A DNA stretch of 64,000 bases from Cordia subcordata (taxonomy: Eukaryota; Streptophyta; Magnoliopsida; Boraginales; Cordiaceae). Of this stretch, positions 1-11,370 are shown in pieces (position 1 is the stretch's first letter; every line of letters begins with the position of its first letter). Below the pieces are notes generated by a model that was not told where the DNA came from, did no database searches, and saw only the letters and a program-made list of their open reading frames with translations. A program made the position numbers and the translations under genes. The DNA lies in assembly GCA_028554755.1 (NCBI GenBank), contig JAPTOF010000001.1, positions 7,608,501 through 7,672,500 of the forward strand, written 5' to 3'.

Positions 1-342
1 CAGATGGAGAGGTATTATGGGCCCACCACCATGGCTTCTTCTTATTCATACAATGATTTCAGGTCATATAGTGCTTCTTATGTCCCATCATCATCCTACG
101 GCAGCGGCGGTGGCGGTGCACCACCAGGAGGGATGAAAGATTGGAAGCTGAAGAAAAGCAAGAAGAGCAGAGGAGGAGGGTCGACTTCAAAGTCATGGAG
201 CTTTAAAGACCCAGGGTTTCAGAGGAAGAGAAGGGTGGCTAGCTACAAAGTCTACTCTGTTGAAGGCAAAATCAAAGGCTCTGTAAGGAAGAGTTTCAGG
301 TGGCTTAAATACAAGTATTCACAAGTTATTTATGGATGCTAA
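1..342 (+). CDS. DUF3511 domain protein, probably 5'-partial at the window edge
   Basis: A plant-specific small basic protein of unknown function. The visible frame gives 112 residues from the ATG at 4. A Ser/Tyr/Gly-rich N-terminal half (residues 1-60) is followed by the DUF3511 core at about 64-112, recognised from KSWSFKDP, KRRVASYKVYSVEGK and a C-terminal RKSFRWLK...YSQVIYG stretch. The codon before the ATG (CAG, bases 1-3) is in frame, and family members often carry a short extension ending in QMERYYG, so the true start may lie left of the window and Met4 may be internal. The stop is TAA at 340-342 and no intron is visible. In Arabidopsis a DUF3511 gene lies, from memory, near LOG8, which agrees with the LOG8-type gene downstream. 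Family assignment is firm; the function is not known. Confidence 0.88.
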   Translation, partial: QMERYYGPTTMASSYSYNDFRSYSASYVPSSSYGSGGGGAPPGGMKDWKLKKSKKSRGGGSTSKSWSFKDPGFQRKRRVASYKVYSVEGKIKGSVRKSFRWLKYKYSQVIYGC

Positions 343-902
343 TCTTTCTTGTTCATCCAAAGGATTGGGGTACTCCCTTTTTATCATCTGCTGTTTTTTT
401 TTTTCCTTCTTTTTTTTTTTTTTTTGTGATGAACCATTGAAATTTTGTGTATTAAGCTTGTCAAGATGTTAATTTTTACATGTGGAGTTTTATATGAAGA
501 TATAAGTTGTTTGTACATTATATCTATATTGATGATGATCATCTTCTATAATTTGGCATAGTGGTTTTAATCTTTTCTCATATATAGTGTTTTATGGAAG
601 TCAATAATGTTGCCTGTTCATTGCCAAGCCTACTTGTATTTTAAAAAGCAAAAAAAGAAAAAACAAGTCCTTATGTGATTTATGAATTATGCCCATACCA
701 TTTCAAACTTTAAGAATTCTTTTGGCAAGTGTTTGATATCTTTCTTGTGCTAGATTATATTCTTTGATATCTGGAACCTGCCTTCATGAACTGGTATGTT
801 AGCTTCTGTATTAGTTTGTGACTGCTTGTTTGCAAAGATGTGAGGCTTTACAAACATTACATATGTTTCAAATTGAGTCGAAACCAAATTGAAGCCACTT
901 TT

Positions 903-950
<48 letters not shown>

Positions 951-2605
951 TAGAAATTCCTTAATTTAGTTATGAAAAATATGTATGGCAACAAGTGCCG
1001 TTGCTTAGAAATCTAGTTCGTCACACTTGTTGCCTCCTGCAAGCGCAGACCCCGTCAACCTTTAGCCTTACGTAGTTGATTGTTTCTTGATGGCATAACT
1101 AGAAAATATCATCTAGACACTAGTTCCAAATGTTTTATACCCTGATTTTTTTTATCACTGTTAATATTAGTATTGACAAAAAGTTTTTATGTTATTAGAA
1201 TAATTCTTACTAAGCTTCCCCAAGTTTTTTTGGATTTCTAGTTACACACTGAGTGGTGGTAAAGAGATAGTTCAATTATTTGATTTTCACACTTGACAGT
1301 TCTAATGATTGCATGACTATATTATCACTTCACTACGATCTTCCAATACGAGACTGAGTGGATTCAAAACTGAGCGCCTCGGAACTCCTGATATAGATAA
1401 GAGTTCTGTGAGTTTGTTACCATTTAAACTGCAAATTATTAGGTTGCTGGGCATTGCAAAGTTTATCGTATGGTTAGATTTGGTACCATGATTCTACATA
1501 CTGGAAATTAGCTCGATTGTTGAACTGCAGTATGTAGTTTTGAACTCTAATAATTAAATTCTTTATAGTATGATTTTATTTTTAGTGCTGTTCAGTTGCG
1601 CACCTACCAAGAAATTTGACAGATTTTTGCCACTGTTTTTGTAAATACCGTTGAAATAATCAATAATGATAAAGTAATAATACAATCATGTCGAAATAAT
1701 CTATCATTAATTATTGTTGATCTTTTTCATACCGTAAAATATGTTCAAATTATTGACTAACTAAATAGGCATAAACCCCCTACCTGAACCATGTTTGAAG
1801 TTTTAGAAAATCTACTAATCAAATGCTGTAAGAGCGGACCACACAACCTATGACGATGGATACAAAATTTGTTATTTTCACCATGCTTTTGTATAGCCTC
1901 TGTACATCATAAAGAAAAAGATTTTGAGTGACTAACAAGCACTTGAAACATTTAAAAACCTAGTTTTGATTACTAAAATCACTTTCGTGCTAAGAATCAC
2001 AGGGGTATTTTGGAGCTAAGTTCGACAGATTGGTTGATTTGTTAAACCAAAGAGTGACATATTCCTATGGGACGATGCAGTTTGGTACAACTTTTGTTGA
2101 CTTGTAACCCACAACTTTGTTTAGATATGATCGTTTTCTGTCCATTATAATAAAGTAATCCATTCATATTACAATTTGCTACATGCTCTACTTGTCGTGA
2201 CTTTAGATAAAGCATCCCTCATATGCTTTTTATTATTTGTAACTTATAAGTCCCAAACAAGCCTAGCCAAACAGACCGTACCTATCAATATAATCTATAA
2301 CTATAATAAAGCTGATGCCCACTATTAAGATTTTTTCTCCAAAATTTCTATTGCCAATTTTTCAAAAGTTGAATGATCAGCTACAAGCCAGCACGGCTTA
2401 TGTTTATTAGAATTTTCATGTCATTAAAGATGGGGGAAAAAACTTCAAACTGGCCTACTGGTTTGACCACCCAAACAAGACCCATCCAAGCAGGACCCAT
2501 CTAGTGATTGAAATTGGTGGAGTGATCAAACCACGCTACCCGTTTGAAGAGCTACCCTTAAAGATGATATCTTTAAGATATTATTTTATTCTTTCCATGT
2601 TCAAA
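343..2605. other. AT-rich 3' flank and intergenic DNA
   Basis: The 3' UTR of the DUF3511 gene should occupy the first few hundred bases, with T-rich runs at 390-425. Beyond that I see no coding frame with family resemblance and no clear transposon ends before the MITE at 2611. Confidence 0.6.
905..950. repeat. (TA)n(CA)n compound microsatellite
   Basis: About 18 TA units run directly into five CA units. Confidence 0.95.
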
Positions 2606-2610
2606 CTTAG

Positions 2611-3073
2611 AGGTTGTTTGGATTGGTTTATAAAAAAGTTACGTAAAGTACTTTTGACTTTAAATGGCTTTTTTTATTATCAACTTTAAGTAATTACGTG
2701 TTTAAATAAAAGTTGTAGATATAAAAATAAGTATCTACATGTTTGATTAAAGTGGGTTAAAAAGTAAGTTATATAGTTAAAATAACTATTAAGGACATTA
2801 AAATAGAATTTAAAAAAGTGAGTATAAGATAAAAGAGTAAAGATATTTTAATAATAAAAATAAAAAAGTAAGGATAAGATAGTAAATGATTTGGTCAATT
2901 TTTTTTTAAAGTGCTTAAAGTCATAAAAAGCAAAAACTGAGGTTGAGCAGCTTTTTATTTTCTACTTAAAGCCACTTAAATAAAGCACATTTTTAATTAA
3001 AATAAATACTTTCATTAGCTTAAATTAGGCTTTAAGCAGGTTTGACCAGAAAAAAAGTCAAACTAAACACCCT
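2611..3073. mobile_element. MITE with GTGTTTGG-type ends, CTTAG flanks
   Basis: The left end AGGTTGTTTGGATTGG is matched by the reverse complement of the right end, AGGGTGTTTAGTTTGAC, and the interior is AT-rich and partly self-complementary. The 5 bp CTTAG occurs directly outside both ends (2606-2610 and 3074-3078). It has no coding capacity. Confidence 0.7.
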
Positions 3074-3078
3074 CTTAG

Positions 3079-3565
3079 TGTGGAAAGTATTAATTTTTAT
3101 TATCTATTAAGATAGTACTAACTTATAATATCAATGTATTTTGATCTTGTATCAATTTTATATTTTATATAATTTGTTAGAAAATAATTACAAAATTTTA
3201 CATTTCTTCTTTAAAGTATTTGAAATACTTTCAATTCCAAAGCAACATTTAGTATGCAACAATATAAAAATGAATAAAGAATCTAATTTGAGCCAAAAAA
3301 ATTAAACCACCGAATATTATTTTCAATTATAGATGCTTCAAATTTGATCAATACAACAAATTATTTGCATAAATCTACAAATACCTAATTTTGTGCATCA
3401 CACGGGTAACTTGCTAATTTACTAATATTTACAATCAAATATTGTTAAGGGAGGCTTTCAGACAATGGTTCAAAAATAACCAAGTTCTTTTGAATAATTC
3501 TCTCTCAAGTAAACTATCAATCCCTATGAAATATGAGGTTCTCAAGTTAACACTAGGATTGCCAA
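3079..3565. other. AT-rich intergenic DNA left of the hAT element
   Basis: There is no recognisable gene. A short open frame begins at 3442 and runs into the hAT terminal repeat. It resembles no family I know and is probably fortuitous. Confidence 0.5.
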
Positions 3566-4080
3566 TAGAGCAGGGTAAGGTAGAGTTCACAAACCTCTAC
3601 TCTGCACTTGTTAAAAATTCACCTACATCTGTCCTGCCCTACACTTAATACTGGAGTTCTCCTACTACTACCATGCCGGCCCCTACTAGTTTGAACCCCC
3701 CTCCCCCCAAATGGGGGCACTAATCAACAAAAGTCAATGAGGCGGGAGCATTAGGGTAAAACCCCTACTTATTAATGACATAAGAATAAATATAACAACA
3801 AATAAATTATGCACCAAACTTTAATACATTGCATACAACTCTAACACATAAAATTCAACAAAATTTAATATTATGTCCGAACTCTAATACATAAAATTAC
3901 ATCCAAACTCTAACACATAAAATTTAACATAAACTTATAACAATAACGCATTGAATCTGAACTTACTCTAAATCATCAAATTCAAACTCCAAGCTTCAAA
4001 TTTAAAACATACATAATAAGACATAAATCCAGTACATATTAAATGTAACATTAACACAAATAACAAGCTTCATTATCACA

Positions 4081-6038
4081 AATAAGAAGCTCCGCTCCTA
4101 GACAGTGGTAATTGTTGAGTTGTTTGACTTAACTGCTTGAATATTGCCATCTTTATCATGAAGAATAGACACAAGTGGTGGTTGTTCATTATCTAAAGGA
4201 AAAGAATGAAAAATTATGGAAAGAGATCAGTAACGATTTATTTATTCAATAAAATCAAAGTTATTTAAGCATATATAGAATACGTACCTTTATTTAAATC
4301 TGCCAACAACTAATTCTGGACACAAGTAAGTGCTTATACAGTCATCAAAAGAAACATATTGCAATGTGAACTGAGTAATCTATGACTCGTGCTAAAAGTA
4401 AATTCTGAAGCAACTATAGAAACTAGAAGTGCTAAGTTATCTCTTGCTATTATTTGCAATACTAGATACTTCAAACCATTAGTTTTCCACCAAGCAAGAA
4501 TATCAAACTTTGAATCTCTACTTAAGTCCTTATCTTCAAGATAGTGATCTAACTCTGATCGAAATATAGTCATCCTTTTCCTTGAAACAAATTGGTTAAA
4601 TTAGGCTAGATTATCATTTGATGTATCCGTACTATTTGAAAGGACACAAGATATCTAGAGTCTAAACTATTATTTTGCTTCTCTTCTCTTAGTTATCCTG
4701 GTATTGTTGAAGCAATTGATTCATGATGGACTTCACTTTCTTTAACTCCCCATCACACCTTTCTCCATAAATTTTCTCAAAAGTAAAATATATCTCCAAT
4801 TTATACCTGAGATCTAAATTGATGCAACTCCTAATAAACTATAAGCCACATCATAATACTTCTTAATTTTTCCTCCATCTTTATAGCCATTGCCTTAATC
4901 ATCTCATCTCTACTAACTTTTGAATCATTTAAGTGTTAATCTAATTTGACAAACGTTTGTAAAGTAGAGATTTTCTATGGGATAATTTGTCCGTAAAAGT
5001 AGCTTTGTCATATCATAAAAAACTTTTAACTTTCCATAAACTTCTTTTACAATCTTGTTCTTCTTCATTAGGGCAAGATAGATATTTAGGTTCTTTAGCC
5101 TTCAAAAGGAAAAAACAAAGATCTATACCTCAAGGAAATGTCAGGCATCAAGTATATAGAATTCCATCTTGTTGGACAATCAAGTTCTAAGATTTTTGTA
5201 AATGAAATTTTCAAAGCCTATGACCAATCTCCCAAAAAAAAATTCAACTCTTTTTTGAATAACTGTCTAAAAAAGTACACTATCTCTAGCTTTCTCAATT
5301 GCATCCTTAACCACACTCAAACCATCTTGCACAATTAAATTCAAAACATTTACACTTCTCATGTGAAAAAAAGCTCCATATACCGTAAAATTGGACTCAC
5401 CGATTCTTTCAAAAACCAAAGCTGCAACATTGTCATTATAGCTAATATTATCCAAGATTAGTGTTGCAAACTTTTGATCAATGTTCCACGTAACAAAGTG
5501 TCCTCCAATGTCCAATCACAACTTCTGAAGTATGTGAAGCTGGCATATAACGAAAACTAAATGTGGAAAACATAAAAAGAAAATTAAATTAGACAATATA
5601 TGATGTTATTAAAGCTAAAAATATAAAAGATACAAAAAATAAGAAAATACCTTTTAATGCACTTATGTAATGTCCAAGAAATATATAAGTAGTGTACACT
5701 AACATCCATATACCTTTTTCTTTTTATTAGAAGCAGTCCGCATATCAATTGTGATTGAAATTCTACTCTCGTTTGCTCTAACATATTCTTCACCTTTTTC
5801 TTTTCAATCTCGTAGATTTTCAAGATGTCACACTTAATAGTATTTCTAGCAGACATCTTGAACAGTGGTTGAAGGTTATACATGAATGTCTTAAAAGTCT
5901 TTATGATCCACCATACATAAAGGATACTCGTGCATAAATATTAGCCTTGCAAGGTCTCCTCTTGACAAAGTTTGATCAAAAATTTCATAAACAAGTGTGT
6001 TTTTTCCTTCCACCTTCCATGATTACTTTTGAGTACTA
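4081..6038 (-). pseudogene. hAT transposase, C-terminal part, left arm (broken)
   Basis: Read right to left, fragments follow the order of plant Ac-like hAT transposases. The first (about 5584-5883) has QPLFKM, RNTIKCDILKIYE and the region before the first catalytic Asp. The next (5267-5515) has GHFVTWNIDQKFATLILDN with the second catalytic Asp, then VLNLIVQDGL. The last (4334-4573) has the dimerisation-region signature FDILAWWKTNGLKYLVL, followed after an intron by the C-terminus near 4081-4200. Stops and frameshifts separate the pieces. The N-terminal BED zinc finger is missing; only its last residues lie near the symmetry centre. It cannot encode a working transposase. Confidence 0.85.
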
Positions 6039-6076
6039 TAAATTCAAGAAGTCCCAACATGACCTTTACCAAACAG

Positions 6077-8020
6077 TGCTCAAAAGTAATGATGGAAAGG
6101 TAAAAGGAAGAACACATTTGCTTATGGAAATTTTGATCCAAAATTGTTAAAAGGGGACCTTACAAGGATGATAATTATGCACAATTACATTGTGTGTACG
6201 ATGGATCATGCAAGTTTTAGGACATTCATGTATAATCGTCAACCACTATTTAAGATGCCTATTAGAAATACTATTAAGTGTGACATCTTAAAAATATATG
6301 AGATTGAGAAGAAAAAAGGTGAAGAATATGTTAGAGGCAAACGGAAGTAGAATTTCGAACTACTTCTAATCAAAAGAAAGGATATATGGCTGTTACCACA
6401 CAATACTTGGATAATTCTTGTACACTACAAGAGTGCACCATAAGGTTTTTTTTTTTTTTTTTTGTATCTTTTTTGTTTTTAGCTTTAATAACATATATAT
6501 TGTGTAATTTAATTTTCTTTTTATATGTTTTCTATATTTAGTTTCCACTATGTGTCAGCTTTACGTACTGCAAAAGTTGTGACTGAACATTTGACGGACA
6601 CTTTGTTGACATGAAACATTGATCAAAAGCTTGCAACACTTACAGTGGATAATGTTAGATATAACGACAATGTTGCAGCTTTGGGTGTTGAAAGAATTGG
6701 TGTTCAATTTTATAGTTTATGGAGCTCTTTTTTACATGAGATGTTGTGCAAATATTTTGAATTTAATTGTTCAGATAGTTCGAGTGTGGTTAAGGATGCA
6801 ATTAAGAAAGTTAGATATAGTGTAATTTTTTGGATAGCCACTTCAAAAGAGTTGAATCTTTTTTAAGATAGTAGTTGGGCTTTGAAAATTTCAGTTACGA
6901 AAAAACTTGGAACTTGATTGTTCAACAAGATGGAATTCACATACTTGATGCTTGATACTGACTTTCAGTATAAATCTTTGTTTTATAGTTGAAAGTTGAA
7001 GAGCCGCAATATCTATATTGCCTTAATAAATAATAAGAATGGACTTTGCAAAAAAAGTTTGTGGAAAGTTAAAATTTTTTTATGATGTGAGAAGGCTATT
7101 CTCAAAGACAAATTATCCCACAGCAAATTTCTATTTTACTAATATTTGTCAAATTAGATTAACATTAAATGAACGGGAAGTTAATAGAATGAGATGATTA
7201 AGGCAATGACTATGAAGATGGAGGAAAAATTTAAGAAGTATTAGGATGTGGCTCATAGTTTATTAGGAATTGCCTCAATTTTAGATCTCAGGTATAAATA
7301 TAAGTTGTTGGATTTTTATTTTGAGAAAATTTATGGAGATAGATATGATGAGGAGTTGGAAAAGGTGAAGTCCATCATGAATCAATTGCTTCAACAATAC
7401 CAAGATAAACTAGAGAAAGAGAAGCAAAATAGTAATTTAGAGTCTACATCATCTTATGTAATTTTAGATAGTGTGGATACTTCAAATGATTATCTAGTCC
7501 AATTTGACTAATTGGTTTCAAGAAAAAGAAAAAGGAAAAGGAAGATTGTATTTCATTCAGAGTTGTATCATTATCTTGAAAATGATGTCTTGCCTCGAAA
7601 TCCAAAGTTTGATATTCTTGCCTGGTGGAAAACTAATGGTTTGAATTATCTAGTATTGCAAATGATAAAAGAGATATCTTAGCATTTTCAGTTTCTACAG
7701 TTGCTTCAAAATCTACTTTTAGCACCAGTGGTAGATTACTCAATCCACATCGCAAAAGACTTCTTCCTATGGCTCTAGAAACATTTACTTGTGCCTAAAA
7801 TTAACTGTTGGCAGATCTCAATAAAGGTACATATTCTATATATGCTTAAATAACTTTCATTTTCTTAAATAAATAAATAGGTTATTGGTCTCTTTTTGTA
7901 CTTTTTGATTATTTTTCTTCAGATAATGAACAACCCCCACTTTGTGTCTATTCTTCATGATGAGAATGACAATATTCAAACTGTTGAGTTAGGCAACTCA
8001 ACAATTACTCATGTATAGAG
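6077..8020 (+). pseudogene. hAT transposase, C-terminal part, right arm (broken)
   Basis: This is the mirror copy of the left-arm fragment. It starts in the tail of the BED finger (GRTHLLMEILIQNC near 6108-6150), then LTRMIIMHNY and QPLFKMPIRNTIKCD (to about 6350), NIDQKLATLTVDN (about 6617-6660), an acidic central segment at 7248-7511, and FDILAWWKTNGLNYLVL near 7609-7660. An intron-like break near 7827-7921 precedes the C-terminal codons. Stops interrupt it repeatedly, and its mutations differ from those of the left arm, so the two arms have decayed independently since duplication. Confidence 0.85.
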
Positions 8021-8404
8021 GTGGAGCTTCTTCTTTATGTTAATGATAACATTTAATATGTGTTCAATTTATGTCTTATTATGTACGTTTAAATTTGGAG
8101 TGTAGAGTTTGAATTTGATGATTTATAGTAATTTTGGATTTAATGTGTTATTGTTGTAAGTTTATGTTGAATTTTATGTGTTAGGCTTTGGATGTAATGT
8201 TGAATTTAATGTGTTGAAGTTTGGATGTAATGTTAAATTATGTCGAATTTTATGTGTTAAGAGTTTGATGTAATGTGTTAACATTTGGTGTGTGATTTAT
8301 TTGTTGTTATATTTATTTTTATGTTATTAAGAGGAAGGGTTTCACTTGATACAAGTGGGGGTAATAAGTAGATGATTTTTACCCCAGTACTTCGGACCCA
8401 TTAA

Positions 8405-8923
8405 TAGGGGTGAGCAAAAACCGAACCGAACCGAAAATCGAACCTAACCGAATTGAGTTCGGTCTATTCGGTTTGGTTATTTGATCTATTCGGTTCGGTT
8501 CGGTTATTTTCTTAAAAAATTTCGGCCTATTCGGTTCGGTTTGGTTAGTATGAAAAATGACCGAATAGACCGAATTAACCGAATTGTATTTTTATATATT
8601 AAAAATATTTAATATTTTGTACATCAATTAGGATTTATATATTGTTTATTAGAATTTGTTTATATAATTATGCTTCATTATATATTGTTTATGATATATT
8701 TAATGAATAAGAGTGATTACTTTAGGTTTATTGTATTTTTCTTGCAACAATTTATCCCATTTTATTTCTTTTTTTTTTAAATTATTGGTTAATTTCGATT
8801 TTAACCAACCGACCCGAATAGACCAAAATATATTTCGGTTTCGGCTTATTCGGTTTTTAGACAATTCGGTTCGGTTCGGTTCGGTTCGGTTCGGTTCGGT
8901 TAAAAACCGAATGCTCACCCCTA
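8405..8923. mobile_element. Nested non-autonomous hAT-type element with GGTTC satellite
   Basis: It has perfect 12 bp terminal inverted repeats (TAGGGGTGAGCA) flanked by a perfect 8 bp target duplication CCCATTAA (8397-8404 and 8924-8931), the hAT signature. Next to each terminus lie many CGGTT/CGAAC pentamers, about seven in tandem at 8868-8902. There is no coding capacity. The corresponding place in the left hAT arm (near 3720-3735) has no insert, so it arrived after the arms were duplicated. Confidence 0.9.
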
Positions 8924-9109
8924 CCCATTAACTTTTGTTGACTTGTGCCCTGTAAGAGAGTGGTGGGATTTTCTTAAACTGGCAGAGGCACAAATAGTAG
9001 TAGGGGAAAACCCCTATACTAAGTTTAGAGGTGGGATAAGGGTAGGTGAATTTTTAACAGGTGCAGAGTAAGTGTTTGTGAGCCCCGCCTCTACCCGCTC
9101 TGTTGATAA

Positions 9110-9237
9110 CCCTAACCACAAAAATATTTACATTGACAACCATGCACGATCCGTTTTTTATGTTCATTGTCGACCCTAACCACAAAAATATTTACATTGA
9201 CAACCATACACGATCCGTTTTTTATGTTCACTGTCGA
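9110..9237. repeat. Two 64 bp tandem copies next to the hAT right end
   Basis: Bases 9110-9173 and 9174-9237 are near-identical copies (I count two mismatches), each beginning CCCTAACCACAAAAATA and ending GTCGA. The first copy begins within ten bases of the hAT terminus. Confidence 0.9.
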
Positions 9238-11370
9238 CGACATTTCACTTGGTTATTGTACTAGGAATTGTGAAGGAATCAAAAAATCGGTCAAGAACTT
9301 CTGGATAGGAAAAAGGTTAAAAAGGAACAAAGAAAAAAGAAAGAAGAGCAAAGAATCTTTGCCGTGACTAGAGAAAGTCCTTTCATTTAGCTCATAAAAA
9401 TGAAGGGCCCCCAATTTTTTGTTAAAATGGTCCCTAGCTTCGCAGACGTCAACTCATGTCAAACTTGTAGGTAAACTTTAAACAGTTCCTGACTTTTCTA
9501 TGGTTTTGGAGACCGTTAGAGGTCAACAAAAGATGGTTTTAGGGTGGGTTGCCACGGAAGTATGGCAGATTTGCTCGCGTGTAAGGTTGAATCAATCAAG
9601 AGGCTGTTCTCTTAAGGATCAATCTCAAGACGTCTTGAACCTTTTCAACCAGACCACGTCTCTTCTTGCAGAACCATGGGTCTCGGGTTCTTGTAATCGA
9701 AAACTTAAAATGAGTAATAATAATAAAGACCTTGACACAATCAACATATCCTCCATTGTTTTGTATAGTCATCAACCAGCAGGTGTGTCCTATAGCTAGG
9801 CCAAGAGCCACCTTAAAAACTCCACAAAAGTAGACTAACCCATATTCAAAGGCTGCACAGAATTTTCAATGATGACCTACCAGATTAATAATTGCCAACT
9901 TGTTGTGAAGTACATAATAGCTGAATTTCAAACCAAACATCTTAGAAAAGGCGCTTTAGAGCATTTGGCCCCCTGAAATACACAGGGCCTTGTAGAGTAG
10001 CATGTGAATTGCAATTGGCACATTCTACCCGGGACACTCTTGCTCAGGAAAGATGTAATAGTTACCATGCTAACATGATTAGATTACAAAAATGTGTACC
10101 AGAGAAGCTGTGGCTCTGCAATTTGGGACAAGTTAGTGTCCCATAGGTTTGCATTTCCCACTTTTCCAGGCTTTCATGAAAGGGTTCTAGGTCTCTGAGA
10201 ATCGTGTATTAAAGGATGAAATTTAATTGCTATATCATGAATCTGATGAACATGTCGATGAATATGATGTCAATTCAATCTTCAAGCCAACCTACAAATA
10301 TCCATCCAATCTTCTCCAGCTGTAACACGTTGGCCAATGGTATGATAATTCATACCTAATGTTCAAAACTGACCAAATAGTCCATAGAAGTATCGTACGT
10401 GGAGTACCATTTCTATATCTTTACAATGGCATGAAAGGAAGAGGTGTGGATCTTAGTAAGGAACTTGAAGAACAATCCTTCCCTGGCATCTATATTTCAC
10501 TTCCTAGTTAAGGAGCTTCAATAGATTCACACACATGAAGAACCTATAATCTGGGCAAGCTTTAGTAGTCTTAAAAGCTAATTATGCTCTAATATTCCAA
10601 AGCAGGTGCCAATTAACTGAACTCTCTCAATCTCCTGGTTATGCACTCATGTGGCTTAGCAGATGTTTTTCACCATAGATTGATTTAAAAGTGAATATGT
10701 TCAGCACTGCTAGTTGTGCGTGGATACCATACCACATTTTGTAGCCAAGATTTGATCACTTATCATTCTCTCGGAACATGACTATCCACAATTGATCCAG
10801 GCTCATCTGCCTAGATGAAAAATCAACTTCTTCAGGGTGGAAAAGGATAACAAAGAAAGAGGCAAATGAACAAATTCTATTTTAAGTCCTATGGGCCTGG
10901 GCTTTTTATCAATCACAGAAGAAACAAATGGTAATTTCGAACCATCAAGAGCAAATGAATTATTCTTCCCCCCTTAGAGCGAACTTTAACCATCTTCCTT
11001 CAAACTAAGAAAAGAAAAGAAGAGCATAGAAGAAGTTTCTTCAGCTCATTGATACTTAATATGTTGGTGGCTAACTTACTGCTATATGGGACCTTTTCCT
11101 TTAAATTTTCAGACTGTTAAGAACAGCCTTTTGCACTTGTATGTACAATAATTGCATCTATAAGAACTATGTTTGTTACCAGCGATATGACCATAAACCA
11201 GTACATCAATTAACCCCCCAGTCTTTATAACTGAAGGAAGATGTGAAGAACAAACAAGAACAATTGTACTAAAACAAGAATTCAATGTATTACAATATAT
11301 GTGCCCTATGTCAGCAAATTTCCATTATCAGGTATCAATTAGGGAAAAAGGCCTATCATGCAGAAGCGTT
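9238..11370. other. Intergenic DNA, 3' flank of LOG8
   Basis: No coding frame here resembles a known family. The part nearest 11370 should hold the 3' UTR of the minus-strand LOG8 gene. The base composition around 9400-11000 is less AT-rich than elsewhere, so an old unrecognised element or gene relic is possible. Confidence 0.5.

Larger units (their letters stand above)
3566..9102. mobile_element. hAT (Ac-like) element arranged as an inverted duplication
   Basis: The left end (TAGAGCAGGGTAAGG) and the reverse complement of the right end (CAGAGCGGGTAGAGG) begin an inverted repeat that goes far beyond normal hAT ends. The whole left arm (3566 to about 6038) is the reverse complement of the right arm (about 6077 to 9102), meeting at an unpaired centre of about 40 bases near 6057. 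Both arms carry the C-terminal part of an hAT transposase pointing outward, so both ends are the same, 3' end of the parent transposon. Examples of paired arm sequence are 4494-4507 with 7609-7622 and 5854-5883 with 6226 onward. The right arm is longer mainly because of a nested 519 bp element (8405-8923). The flanking 8-mers (TTGCCAAT and TTGATAAC) share five bases, so any target duplication is decayed. Confidence 0.85.

Noticed and set aside
9500..9799. 99-codon open frame downstream of the hAT element
   Set aside because: It has no family resemblance or domain-like pattern, and an overlapping frame of similar length exists on the other strand.
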